DNA of 64,000 nt from Streptomyces umbrinus (GTDB taxonomy: Bacteria > Actinomycetota > Actinomycetes > Streptomycetales > Streptomycetaceae), in the NCBI RefSeq assembly GCF_030817415.1, contig NZ_JAUSZI010000002.1, positions 5,580,001-5,644,000 of the forward strand, read 5' to 3'. Below, piece after piece: positions 24,419 to 33,324 of the stretch. The translations under genes were made by a program, and so were the position numbers. Position 1 is the stretch's first letter. Each line of letters begins with the position of its first letter. The notes beneath the pieces are model-generated. The model was given only the letters and a program-made list of their open reading frames with translations. It was not told where the DNA came from and searched no databases.

Positions 24419-27400
24419 ATGTCTGAACAGGTCAACTTTTTATGCCGAGTTTGCCATGATTGCAGGCGCTGGACCGGGGCCCGTCCGTCGGGTCGGTCCG
24501 AGGCGGGCGCCGCCCGCCCGGTACGTGATTCGTCGAAGGTTGCGGTGGAGAAAGTGGCTGCTCGGACAGACACCGAGTTGGTCTTCGGCGGCACGGCCGC
24601 ACGGTTCCACAGTCCGGGCGAGGACCTGCTCGGCCGAACGGTCGAGTCGGACGAGATCGACCGCGGCCTCCGCGATCCGTCCGGGCCACGCCTGGTGCTC
24701 GTCCGCGGCGAACGGGGCATCGGACGCAGCGTGTTCGCGCACGCCGCCGCCGAGCGACTGCGCGCGGGAGGAATCGCGGTCCTGACGGTCGCATGCGTCC
24801 CCGGTGACGGCGAACACCCCCAACTGCTGGCACTGCGAATGGTCATGGCCCTGGAGGAACACCGGTCCGTCACGACGAAACGCAGGCCTGCGCACAAGCC
24901 GGCCGCGGAAGCACTGGCCGCCACGAAGCGCGGCGACCCGACAGCGATGGCCGAAGCACTCGCCGCCGCTCTGGCGCGACCGACCCCCGCCGTCGTACTC
25001 GTCGACGACGCCCACCACGCCGACACCGAATCCCTCGCCCTGCTCGACGAGGTCGACTTCGAACGGGCTCCGCCCGGCATCAGGCTGATCCTCACGGCTG
25101 TCCGGCACACCGCACCGGACAGCACACCCCCGCCCCCCGGCTCCGGCCACACCATGGACCGGCTCGCCCACAACCGGGCAGCACACACGATCGCCCTGCC
25201 CCGCCTCACCCTGGAGAACGCCACCGCCATGGTGGCGCAGCGCTTGCGGTCGGCACCCGACGCCGACCTGATGCGGCGGGTCCACGAGCTGACCCGCGGC
25301 ATCCCCGGAGCACTGGACGCCCTCCTCGTCGAATGGACGGCACAGGACGCGATCCGCACAGCCGACGGCCACGCTTTCCTCGGCACCGGTGCGCCCGTGC
25401 CGCTGCTGCCGGACCACGACCGGTACATCGCGACACTGCGGACCCTGGAAGAGCCCTGCGGAACGGTGGCCACGGCGCTGAGCATCCTGTGGCCGCTCGG
25501 CCGGGCCGCCGAGACCCTGATCGCGTCGTCGACCGGGCTGCCCCCCGAGGCCGTCACCAACAGCATCCGCACCCTCGTCGACGAGGGCATCCTCGACGAA
25601 CTGCCCGGCCAGAACGCCGCCTCCACGACACGCGGCTGGACGTTCCGCGTACCACTACTGGCACACACCGTCCGCGAACGGCTGGGCCCCGTGAAGCGCA
25701 GCCACCTGTCCGCGGCCGCGGTGGAAGCACTGTGGGCCGGCGAAGGACCGGGGGGCACAGGGAACCGGGCGGACCCCGCGAGCCCGACCGAGACCTCGGC
25801 CGACACCGGAGCCGCCCCGCAGGACCCACCCCCGCCCGCACTCCTCGACGAGGCGGACGCACAGACCTACCTCCCCGACCGGATCGCCGACGCCGGCTTC
25901 CTGATCGACAGCGACCGCGCCGTGACGGAACTGACAGCCGCCGCACGATCGCTGTACCCCGACCTCGAACGCCGCGGAATGCTGCGGTGGCACATGGGAG
26001 CCGTCCGCCTCATCGAGGAGCAGTACGCCCGCGACCTCGCCATACTCCGGTCCGGCCAGGCCGCCTTCGGCTGCGGCGACTACCGGACGGCCCGGACAGC
26101 TGCCGAATGGCTCGTGTGCGGCCCCGCCGAGGGCCTCGACTCACAGGCGGTCCACGAGGCCGCCACCCTGCTGGTGGCGTCGGCAGCCGCCGAGCAGGAC
26201 TGGCCGGCCCTGTCCCGCATGGGCACCGCACTCTGGTGGGAGGGACTGCCGCTGTCCGCCATGGCCACCGTGTCCGGCCGCGTCCAGGCACTGTGGCAAC
26301 TGGAGAAGTGGCAGGAGGCACTGACCCTCATGGTGGAAACCGAGCGCGTATGGCAGGCCACCCCTGGCAGCCGCGCACTGCTGGAACTGTTCAGCAGGGT
26401 CACGGAGTACGTACTGGGCAGCCCGGACCGGTTCACCCGCGCACTGGCCCTGCCGGAGGAACCAGGCCTGCCTCCGAACAAGGCATTCGCACAGAACATC
26501 GCCCAGTTCGACGTACTGCTCGGCATCGGCGACCTGCGCGGGGCAGCCAACCTGCTGTCCACCCGGGAGATGTCCCTCAAACTGCTCCCCCAGCCAAGCC
26601 GGTTCCTGTGGCACCACCTCAACGGACGATGGGACGAGGCGCTCTCACTGGCACGCCGGCTCCTGGTCAACGGCGGAGTCCTGAACGTGGTCCCCGGACA
26701 CCACCTGCTCCCCGCCCGCACAGCGGCCATCCTCCTCGCCCAAGGACGCACCACCAGCGCCGACCGCCTGATCAGCAGCGTGCGCGGGCAGGTGAACGGG
26801 CCGCTGGAACACATCCTGGACCACGCCGAGGCCGACATACTGCGGACCCTCGGCGACCTCGGCCGGGCCGAGGAACTGCTCCGGCGCGGCCTTCACGCGG
26901 CGGACGAACGCGGATCCTTCTACGGCACCGACGAACTGCTGGCCTCACTCGCCGAGGTACACGCGGAAGCCGGACACCCGGACCGGGCGACGGCCTGCCT
27001 GGAACGCCTCGAACAGACAGCCGAGCAGATGAACAGCGGCCGCACACGACTCCTGCACCTGCTGACGTCCGGAAAGATCCTGGACCCGGACTCCCCAGAA
27101 GCCCGCAAGCACCTGCACGAGGCAGTCGACCTGGCCCGCTCCCGCACCCAACCGTTCGAAACGGCAGTCACACTCCTGGCCGCCGCACGCGCGAACGCGG
27201 CCCCGGCGACCCTCCTGCACGAGGCATACGAACGGTTCGGCGACCTGGATGCCACCCTGTGGCGCTTCCACACCAGGACCGCGATGCGCGAGACCGGGCT
27301 ACCCGTACCCGGCCGCAAACAGGCCACGGCGGAGAACCAGCACCTGCTGGCCACCCTGCTCGCCGAGGGACTCACCAACCGCCAGATCGCGGCCGTACTG

Positions 27401-27526
27401 CGGCTCAGCGAGGACGCGGTCGCCAACCGCCTGTCCCGGCTCTTCGCACGCACCGGAATGCGATCCCGCACAGCCGTCGTGACAGCCGTACTCACAGGCA
27501 GCCCGATGACCGCCGACCACCACTGA
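24419..27526 (+). CDS. Large LuxR-family (LAL-type) regulator with degenerate P-loop and TTA codon
   Basis: This 1035-residue regulator has the LAL layout: NTPase domain (residues about 60-230), a long helical repeat region and a LuxR HTH at the end (LLAEGLTNRQIAAVLRLSEDAVANRLSRLF). In the P-loop, RGERGIGRS replaces the invariant Lys by Arg, while the Walker B VVLVDDAHHAD is kept, so ATP may be bound poorly or not hydrolysed. The ATG at 24419 has GGAG nine bases upstream. Codon 8 (24440-24442) is TTA, read only by the bldA tRNA. The first 50 residues, including CRVCHDC, are not typical of the family; a GTG at 24554 is an alternative start. Confidence 0.83.
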   Translation: MSEQVNFLCRVCHDCRRWTGARPSGRSEAGAARPVRDSSKVAVEKVAARTDTELVFGGTAARFHSPGEDLLGRTVESDEIDRGLRDPSGPRLVLVRGERGIGRSVFAHAAAERLRAGGIAVLTVACVPGDGEHPQLLALRMVMALEEHRSVTTKRRPAHKPAAEALAATKRGDPTAMAEALAAALARPTPAVVLVDDAHHADTESLALLDEVDFERAPPGIRLILTAVRHTAPDSTPPPPGSGHTMDRLAHNRAAHTIALPRLTLENATAMVAQRLRSAPDADLMRRVHELTRGIPGALDALLVEWTAQDAIRTADGHAFLGTGAPVPLLPDHDRYIATLRTLEEPCGTVATALSILWPLGRAAETLIASSTGLPPEAVTNSIRTLVDEGILDELPGQNAASTTRGWTFRVPLLAHTVRERLGPVKRSHLSAAAVEALWAGEGPGGTGNRADPASPTETSADTGAAPQDPPPPALLDEADAQTYLPDRIADAGFLIDSDRAVTELTAAARSLYPDLERRGMLRWHMGAVRLIEEQYARDLAILRSGQAAFGCGDYRTARTAAEWLVCGPAEGLDSQAVHEAATLLVASAAAEQDWPALSRMGTALWWEGLPLSAMATVSGRVQALWQLEKWQEALTLMVETERVWQATPGSRALLELFSRVTEYVLGSPDRFTRALALPEEPGLPPNKAFAQNIAQFDVLLGIGDLRGAANLLSTREMSLKLLPQPSRFLWHHLNGRWDEALSLARRLLVNGGVLNVVPGHHLLPARTAAILLAQGRTTSADRLISSVRGQVNGPLEHILDHAEADILRTLGDLGRAEELLRRGLHAADERGSFYGTDELLASLAEVHAEAGHPDRATACLERLEQTAEQMNSGRTRLLHLLTSGKILDPDSPEARKHLHEAVDLARSRTQPFETAVTLLAAARANAAPATLLHEAYERFGDLDATLWRFHTRTAMRETGLPVPGRKQATAENQHLLATLLAEGLTNRQIAAVLRLSEDAVANRLSRLFARTGMRSRTAVVTAVLTGSPMTADHH

Positions 27527-27663
27527 CCCCTCCCACCCCGCTCATGCCAGATTTCCCTGTCCTTAACGAACCAGGGGCCTCCGGAAGCGGATCGAGGCAA
27601 CCACCCATGCCACCATCAACTCCTGAACGGCATGGACCACTTGGGTTCCCGAATGGGGGGCGA

Positions 27664-28305
27664 ATGCCTCAGCAGGTACTCACAGACACCGTGCGCGTGG
27701 CGATCCACGCACCCGACGCCATCGTCCGCGCCGGACTCCTCAGCTATCTCCACAACGACCGCCGCATCCGCGAGATCCCACCGGACAGGCTCCGCGAAGC
27801 GGACATCATCGTGGTCACCGTCGACGTCGCCGACTCCTCCACCCTGGACCTGCTGCGCAGCCTCTGCGACAAGCCGGACGCACGGTTCGCCCTGGTGGTG
27901 GGCAAGGACTGGCACGCCGACGTCTCGGCCGCGGTCGACCGCGGAGTCCGCGCCGTCCTCTGGCGCGACTCCTTCAGCCAGGCAGCCTTCATCCGAACCC
28001 TGCACACCATCGCCGACGGCGGCGGAAGCCTCCCACCCACCCTCCAGGGCACCCTGATGGAACAGGTCCGCTGGGCCCAACGCGAACTCCTCGCCCCCCG
28101 AGGCCTCACCGCATCCGGCATCAGCCCCCGCGAGGTGGACGTCCTCCGCCTCGTCGCCGAAGGCACCGAACTTGCCGAAATCGCAACAAAGCTCTCCTAC
28201 TCGGAACGCACCGTCAAATACATCCTCTACGGCGTGATGAAGCGCCTACACCTGAAAAACCGCGCCCACGCCGTCTCGTACGCAATCCGAGCGGGCATCA
28301 TCTGA
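27664..28305 (+). CDS. NarL-type regulator with degenerate receiver domain
   Basis: The 213-residue protein has the size and layout of a NarL/FixJ response regulator. The receiver-like half (residues about 8-125) starts VRVAIHAPDAIVRAGLL, and the LuxR HTH is near the end (GISPREVDVLRLVAEGTELAEIATKLSYSERTVKYILYGVMKRL). The acidic pocket that normally reads DD after strand 1 is Ala-Pro here, and the Lys after strand 5 is replaced (LWRDS). Phosphorylation is therefore unlikely and no kinase gene is adjacent. GGGGGG lies five bases before the ATG. It follows the large regulator by 137 bp on the same strand, so joint expression is plausible. Confidence 0.82.
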   Translation: MPQQVLTDTVRVAIHAPDAIVRAGLLSYLHNDRRIREIPPDRLREADIIVVTVDVADSSTLDLLRSLCDKPDARFALVVGKDWHADVSAAVDRGVRAVLWRDSFSQAAFIRTLHTIADGGGSLPPTLQGTLMEQVRWAQRELLAPRGLTASGISPREVDVLRLVAEGTELAEIATKLSYSERTVKYILYGVMKRLHLKNRAHAVSYAIRAGII

Positions 28306-28330
28306 CCCACCACCGGGCCGCTCCCACCTC

Positions 28331-28383
28331 TGGAGCCCCTGCCGGACCCGAACCGACGACCTACGCTCCACAAGCTCTGCCTC
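28331..28383 (-). pseudogene. Decayed tRNA-Thr copy (3' half)
   Basis: Read on the minus strand, this stretch ends in a T-arm and CCA closely matching the intact tRNA-Thr at 29958. The 18-nt block GCGTAGGTCGTCGGTTCG is identical, and the T-stem still pairs (GTCGG with CCGGC). A GGCAGAGC piece of the D-arm remains, but the anticodon stem 5' side and the acceptor 5' strand are missing. It cannot be functional. It begins directly after the serine hydrolase stop codon. Confidence 0.7.
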
Positions 28384-29553
28384 CTAGTCGCAGAACTCCG
28401 CCTCGATCACCGCGTCGCTGTCCCCGGACCAGTCCCCGTTGAAGTTGAAGGCCAGCGAGTGACGGCCGTCCGCTGTAGTGACCGCCTCCGAAATCGAGCC
28501 GACGATGCCACCGTGATGCCCCCAGACCACGACACCGCAGCTCAGCCTGCGTTCGGCAAGGCCGAGGCCGTATCGGACGCCGGGGAGACCGGCGGCCTCG
28601 ACGGTCGCCTTCATCTCGGCGAGCTGCGCCCTGGGCAGCAGCCCGCCGCGGAGCAGGGCGGAGTAGAAGCGGTTCAGGTCGCCGGCGTCGGAGATCATGT
28701 CGCCCCCGCCGCCGGCGAGCGTGGGGTTCAGTTCCGTGACGTCGTACGTCGGGCCGGTCGTGGACTCGGCGAGCTTCGCGTAGGTCCTGCTGCTCGGCCG
28801 GGGCATCTTCGGATCCGTACCGGGGACGGATGTGGCGTGCAGGCCGAGCGGTTCGATGATGCGGTGGCGGATCTCGTCCCCGTACGAGTTGCCCGTGGCC
28901 TTCTCGATCACCATCGCCGCCAGGGAGTAGTTGGTGTTCGAGTACATCCACGACTCGCCCGGCGTGAAGTACGGCTTGTTCGCCATGGCGTACTTCACGT
29001 GCCGGTCGAGGGTCACCGTGTCGTAGCGGTTCTCGAAGAAGCCGTCCTTGACGATGTACTTCCGTACGAACTCGCTGTCGTCGCGGTAGTTGAAGATGCC
29101 GCTGGTGTGGTTGAGGAGCCGACGGAGACTGATCCGGCGGCCGTCATGGCCGTTGCCCCGGACCACGCCGGGCAACCACTCGTCGACCTTGTCGTCCAGG
29201 GACAGCTCACCCTCCGCCTCCAGCTGGAGCAGCACCGTGGCAACGAACGTCTTGGTGACACTGCCGACGCGGTAGCGGTCATGGGCCGAGCGCGGCCGCT
29301 CCGTCCGGAGGTCGCCGACACCCGAAGCGCCCTTCCAGGTCCCGTACTTGTCCTTCGCCTGCCCGACCACACCAGGAACGCCGTCCTTCACGGCGGCATC
29401 CATCGCCTCCCGCGTCGCACTGTGATCTCCGGTGGCCGGGGCGGGTGCTGAAACAGAGGCCGGGCCGGCCACCGCGGATGCCATGAGCGATGTCGCGGTG
29501 AGCGCCACGGCTCCCACCAGTCCGAAACGCAGGAGGGTGCGGGATACTCTCAT
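28384..29553 (-). CDS. Secreted serine hydrolase (class C beta-lactamase/DD-carboxypeptidase fold)
   Basis: This 389-residue precursor has a signal peptide (MRVSRTLLRFGLVGAVALTATSLMASAVA, shown here only as positions 1-29 of the product). It carries all three penicillin-binding motifs: SxxK as SVTK in GSVTKTF, YxN as YSN in MYSNTNYS, and HxG as HHGG near the end. Such enzymes act outside the membrane as D-alanyl-D-alanine carboxypeptidases, esterases or D-aminopeptidases; the sequence alone does not distinguish these. The ATG at 29553 follows GGAAGGGA at a rather long spacing. The gene lies between an intact and a decayed tRNA-Thr, which suggests it arrived or was duplicated by site-specific recombination. 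Confidence 0.85.
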   Translation of the reverse strand: MRVSRTLLRFGLVGAVALTATSLMASAVAGPASVSAPAPATGDHSATREAMDAAVKDGVPGVVGQAKDKYGTWKGASGVGDLRTERPRSAHDRYRVGSVTKTFVATVLLQLEAEGELSLDDKVDEWLPGVVRGNGHDGRRISLRRLLNHTSGIFNYRDDSEFVRKYIVKDGFFENRYDTVTLDRHVKYAMANKPYFTPGESWMYSNTNYSLAAMVIEKATGNSYGDEIRHRIIEPLGLHATSVPGTDPKMPRPSSRTYAKLAESTTGPTYDVTELNPTLAGGGGDMISDAGDLNRFYSALLRGGLLPRAQLAEMKATVEAAGLPGVRYGLGLAERRLSCGVVVWGHHGGIVGSISEAVTTADGRHSLAFNFNGDWSGDSDAVIEAEFCD

Positions 29554-29920
29554 CGATCGGTACGTCCCTTCCGTCGAGGATCTGCAGAGGATCTTCAACG
29601 CAAGGGACACCGCGGCAGAGCGGGCGGGTTGCCTGCCCTGAGTCGGTTGAGCGCTTTTGAGCCCTTTCGTTCGGATCACGCCTGGGCCACGGGGTCCGGC
29701 ACGCACATCTGCGCTTCCGCCGCGATTCCGCGAGGCATGCCCGCGCGTACACCTCCGTACCTACAGACAGGCCGTGAGACTCGGCCGCCTGCGGCAGCGC
29801 CTCCCCTCGGCCGCTTCTCCTCGGCCGGCTTCCCGAGTCTGCCCGTTCCGGCGCCACGCGCGCCCAGACGCCGCGCGGTCGGCGATGAACACCACCTCGT
29901 CGCCGTTTCCACTCAACCAA
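29554..29920. other. Intergenic leader of the serine hydrolase gene
   Basis: No convincing reading frame is present in these 367 bases. The DNA is GC-rich, and the promoter of the serine hydrolase is expected here on the minus strand, but I could not assign it. The tRNA-Thr terminator begins at 29921. Confidence 0.4.
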
Positions 29921-29953
29921 AAGCCCAGCTCAGACACTGTCTGAGCTGGGCTT
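29921..29953 (-). terminator. Terminator of tRNA-Thr
   Basis: A 16-base inverted repeat (aagcccagctcagaca and its complement) sits 5 bases after the tRNA 3' end. On the minus strand it is followed by TTTTGG, fitting an intrinsic terminator. Confidence 0.8.
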
Positions 29954-29957
29954 GGAG

Positions 29958-30035
29958 TGGAGCCCCCTGTCGGATTCGAACCGACGACCTACGCATTACA
30001 AGTGCGGCGCTCTGGCCGAGCTGAGCTAAGGGGGC
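29958..30035 (-). tRNA. tRNA-Thr(UGU)
   Basis: The minus strand folds as a tRNA. The acceptor pairs GCCCCCT with AGGGGGC, followed by T73 and an encoded CCA. The D-arm is GCTC/GAGC, the anticodon loop is CTTGTAA with anticodon TGT, and the T-arm is GTCGG TTCGAAT CCGAC. The first anticodon-stem pair is a C-T mismatch. The anticodon reads ACA threonine codons. Coordinates include the CCA. Confidence 0.92.
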
Positions 30036-30209
30036 ATCGCGCACTACAACGCCGTACGCGAAGGCGGCTCCACTGTACACAGACCCCCTCGACCCGATCC
30101 ACGAAGTTGCCCTGTCAGGGGACCTCGAAAACCATGCGTAACCACCCGCGCACCCGTTCGTTGAACGGACTGACGTGCTGTTCCGAATATCGGACTGCGA
30201 GGGGGGCTC

Positions 30210-30332
30210 GTGGTGGAGTCGGCGGAGAAGCCGAAGGCGGTGAAGGGTGTCCGGGCCGAGCGCATCAAGCGTGAGGAGCTCGGCATCGAGGCCCGCCGCA
30301 AGCACGAGGGCCTCGATGCCGAGCTCCATTGA
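30210..30332 (+). CDS. Possible 40-residue peptide upstream of tnpB
   Basis: A short frame starting at GTG 30210 (or 30213) is preceded by GAGGGGGG and encodes a highly charged peptide rich in Lys, Arg and Glu: MVESAEKPKAVKGVRAER, then REELGIEARRKHEG. Its TGA overlaps the TTG start of tnpB, as in coupled genes. Its second half is formed by a perfect inverted repeat, so it could equally be non-coding DNA of an element end. I recognise no family. Confidence 0.35.
   Translation: MVESAEKPKAVKGVRAERIKREELGIEARRKHEGLDAELH
30276..30326. repeat. Perfect 19-bp inverted repeat just upstream of tnpB
   Basis: Arms at 30276-30294 and 30308-30326 are exact complements with a 13-base spacer, ending two bases before the tnpB start. 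Such a subterminal hairpin recalls the left ends of IS200/IS605-type elements, but could also be a regulatory hairpin. Confidence 0.8.
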
Positions 30333-31612
30333 AGAGCCATGCCAAGGAGACCGGCGCCCACCATCGCGTCTACCGGTTCCGCTTCTATCCGACGGAGGCG
30401 CAGGCCGAGCAGTTGGGGAAGACGTTCGGTGCCTGTCGGTGGGTCTACAACGAGGGGCTGGCCCTGCGGTCGGGAGCCTGGGATCAGCACCGGGTGAACG
30501 TGGGTTTCGCGGAGACGTGTCGGGCGCTGACGGGTTGGAAGCAGGCCGAGGAGCGGGCGTGGCTCAAGGAGGTGTCCTCGACTGTGCTGCAGCAGGCCCT
30601 GCGGCATCTCGATCAGGCGTTCACGCGGTTCTTCAAGGGGGTGGCGAAGTATCCGAAGCGGAGGAAGAAGCAGCGATCGCGGGATGCGGCGACGTTTGTG
30701 CGTACGGGGTTCAGATGGGTCGAGGATCCTGAGCGGCTGGGAACGGGCCTGATCACGCTCGCCAAGCAGTCCGAGCCGTTGGACGTTCGCTGGTCCCGGC
30801 CGCTTCCTGCGGGGGCGGTTCCGGTCCGGTTGTCGGTGACGCGGGACCGGGCCGGTCGGTATTTCGTGTCCGCGCTCGTCGAGGAACGGATGACAGTGCT
30901 GCCTGCTGTCTTCCTGCCCGGTTCGCAGGAGCCGAAGGCGGTCGGGCTGGACCTGGGGCTGGCGTCCTTGGTGACGCTCGACGACGGTACGAAGCTGGAT
31001 CATCCGCGGCTGTTGAAGCGGTACGCGGAGAAGTTGGCGCGGTTGCAGCGGGAGCTGCACAAGAAAGTGAGGGGTTCGAAGAACCGGGAGAAGGTCAGGC
31101 AGAAGATCGCGCGCCTCTACGCGCTCATCAGTGACGTACGCAGGGACATGCTGGACCAGTTCACGACCCGCCTCGTGCGCGAGAACCAAGTGCTCGTGGT
31201 GGAGGATCTGTCCATCGTGACCCTGTTGCGTCCGGCTCGTGGGAAGGGTCGTCGGCGGAAGGCGAAGCTGAGTCGGGCGATCATCGACGCCGGGTGGGGT
31301 GAGCTGTTGCGGCAGCTGCGGTACAAGTGCGAGTGGTACGGCCGGACGTTGGTGGTCGTCGACCGCTTCTTCCCCTCCACTCGGAGGTGCTCGGCATGTC
31401 ATGTGAAGGGCCCGAAGCTGGATGTCTCCGTCCGGGAGTGGACATGTGCCGAGTGCGGTGCGGGGCACGACCGGGACGTGAACGCGGCGGCGAATCTGCG
31501 GGATGAGGGGATGCTCCTGTACTGGCTGGTTGCGCCCGCACTGCCTCCGGACCGGAAGCCTCCGGCCCTGATCAAGGCTTCGGAACTGGAGGAGTGCCTG
31601 CTGGCCGCGTAG
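30329..31612 (+). CDS. tnpB: TnpB, RNA-guided nuclease of IS200/IS605-type elements
   Basis: The 427-residue protein has a basic N-terminal region (YRFRFYPTEAQAEQLGKTFGACRWVYNEGL), a conserved KYPKRRKKQR block, and the three RuvC acidic residues (D in VGLDLGLASLVTL, E in LVVEDLSI, D in GHDRDVNAAANL). The zinc finger CSAC...CAEC lies between the last two. All catalytic residues are present, so it may be an active TnpB, the ancestor of Cas12. No tnpA transposase is adjacent, making this an IS1341-like element. The TTG start at 30329 overlaps the upstream short frame; no ATG in frame gives a better start. It lies between tRNA-Thr and msiK. Confidence 0.85.
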   Translation: MKSHAKETGAHHRVYRFRFYPTEAQAEQLGKTFGACRWVYNEGLALRSGAWDQHRVNVGFAETCRALTGWKQAEERAWLKEVSSTVLQQALRHLDQAFTRFFKGVAKYPKRRKKQRSRDAATFVRTGFRWVEDPERLGTGLITLAKQSEPLDVRWSRPLPAGAVPVRLSVTRDRAGRYFVSALVEERMTVLPAVFLPGSQEPKAVGLDLGLASLVTLDDGTKLDHPRLLKRYAEKLARLQRELHKKVRGSKNREKVRQKIARLYALISDVRRDMLDQFTTRLVRENQVLVVEDLSIVTLLRPARGKGRRRKAKLSRAIIDAGWGELLRQLRYKCEWYGRTLVVVDRFFPSTRRCSACHVKGPKLDVSVREWTCAECGAGHDRDVNAAANLRDEGMLLYWLVAPALPPDRKPPALIKASELEECLLAA

Positions 31613-31760
31613 TAGGGCCGGCGTGCGGTACGGACCGACGGGCCGTCGGCCGGAATGCCTGTGGAGCCTGCGTGAGACCGTGCGTGGCGACGGGGTGACC
31701 CGTTGTCCGTCGGCAGCGGCTGTGAAGCGGGAAGCCTCGGCAAGGTCAAAAGTGATCTGC
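31560..31760 (+). ncRNA. Candidate omega (guide) RNA at the 3' end of tnpB
   Basis: TnpB elements encode their guide RNA across the tnpB 3' end and the element right end. Here the sequence after the stop carries gaagcgggaagcctcgg near 31717-31735, the kind of gaagc..ggaagcc right-end motif seen in these elements. The boundaries and guide are inferred, not seen. Confidence 0.4.
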
Positions 31761-31951
31761 TCTTCCACGATCGAAAATTTCCTCGAACTTCATCGCCCTC
31801 GGAGTACTGACAGAACGTGTGAACGCGAGGTAGCGTCCTGAACCAGTCCGCTCATGTGGACTACACCACTACGGACCGTTCCGTAGCGGTCACACCACCT
31901 TTACAACGGATCGTCCGGCACGTTCCTGCCGGTGAAGGGGGCCTACGACCC
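31613..31951. other. Gap between tnpB and msiK
   Basis: The first 150 bases are likely the right end of the TnpB element. From about 31750 the DNA becomes AT-richer (gatcgaaaatttcctcgaac) and is probably the native msiK promoter region. A DasR-like palindrome lies at 31856-31869. No reading frame is supported. Confidence 0.5.
31856..31869. promoter_or_regulatory. DasR-like (dre) site upstream of msiK
   Basis: GTGGACTACACCAC matches 12 of 14 bases of the palindromic dre core GTGGTCTAGACCAC bound by the GlcNAc-responsive repressor DasR. It lies 83 bp before the msiK start. Confidence 0.5.
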
Positions 31952-33088
<1,137 letters not shown>

Positions 33089-33148
33089 CCGAGTCGGTCG
33101 ATCCGGCCGGGTCCGGCCCGGCCGATCCCGGAGATTTCACCCAGGTTG

Positions 33149-33188
33149 ACGAAGAAGGCCCCGCAGGCTGCTGCGGGGCCTTCTTCGT
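33149..33188 (+). terminator. Intrinsic terminator after msiK
   Basis: An 18-bp perfect stem (acgaagaaggccccgcag and its complement) with a 4-nt loop, ending in TTCTTCGTTG, lies 60 bases after the msiK stop. Confidence 0.85.
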
Positions 33189-33324
33189 TGTCGACAAATA
33201 CCCCGGCAGAACGGGCATTTCGATACCCGTACGTCAACATCAAACTCGAACACGACGGTTTACCCGTCCCCCGAATTGATTACTAAATGTCGCCAAAACA
33301 TCACCCCGCGCTACCCTCACTCGC

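Noticed and set aside
21364..28305. A biosynthetic gene cluster around the LAL regulators
   Set aside because: No PKS, NRPS or other biosynthetic enzyme genes are adjacent; only regulators are present.
28331..28383. A second functional tRNA-Thr
   Set aside because: The acceptor and anticodon 5' halves are missing, so it cannot fold as a tRNA.
29629..30024. A protein-coding frame across the tRNA and its terminator
   Set aside because: The frame reads through the tRNA gene and has no protein-like content.
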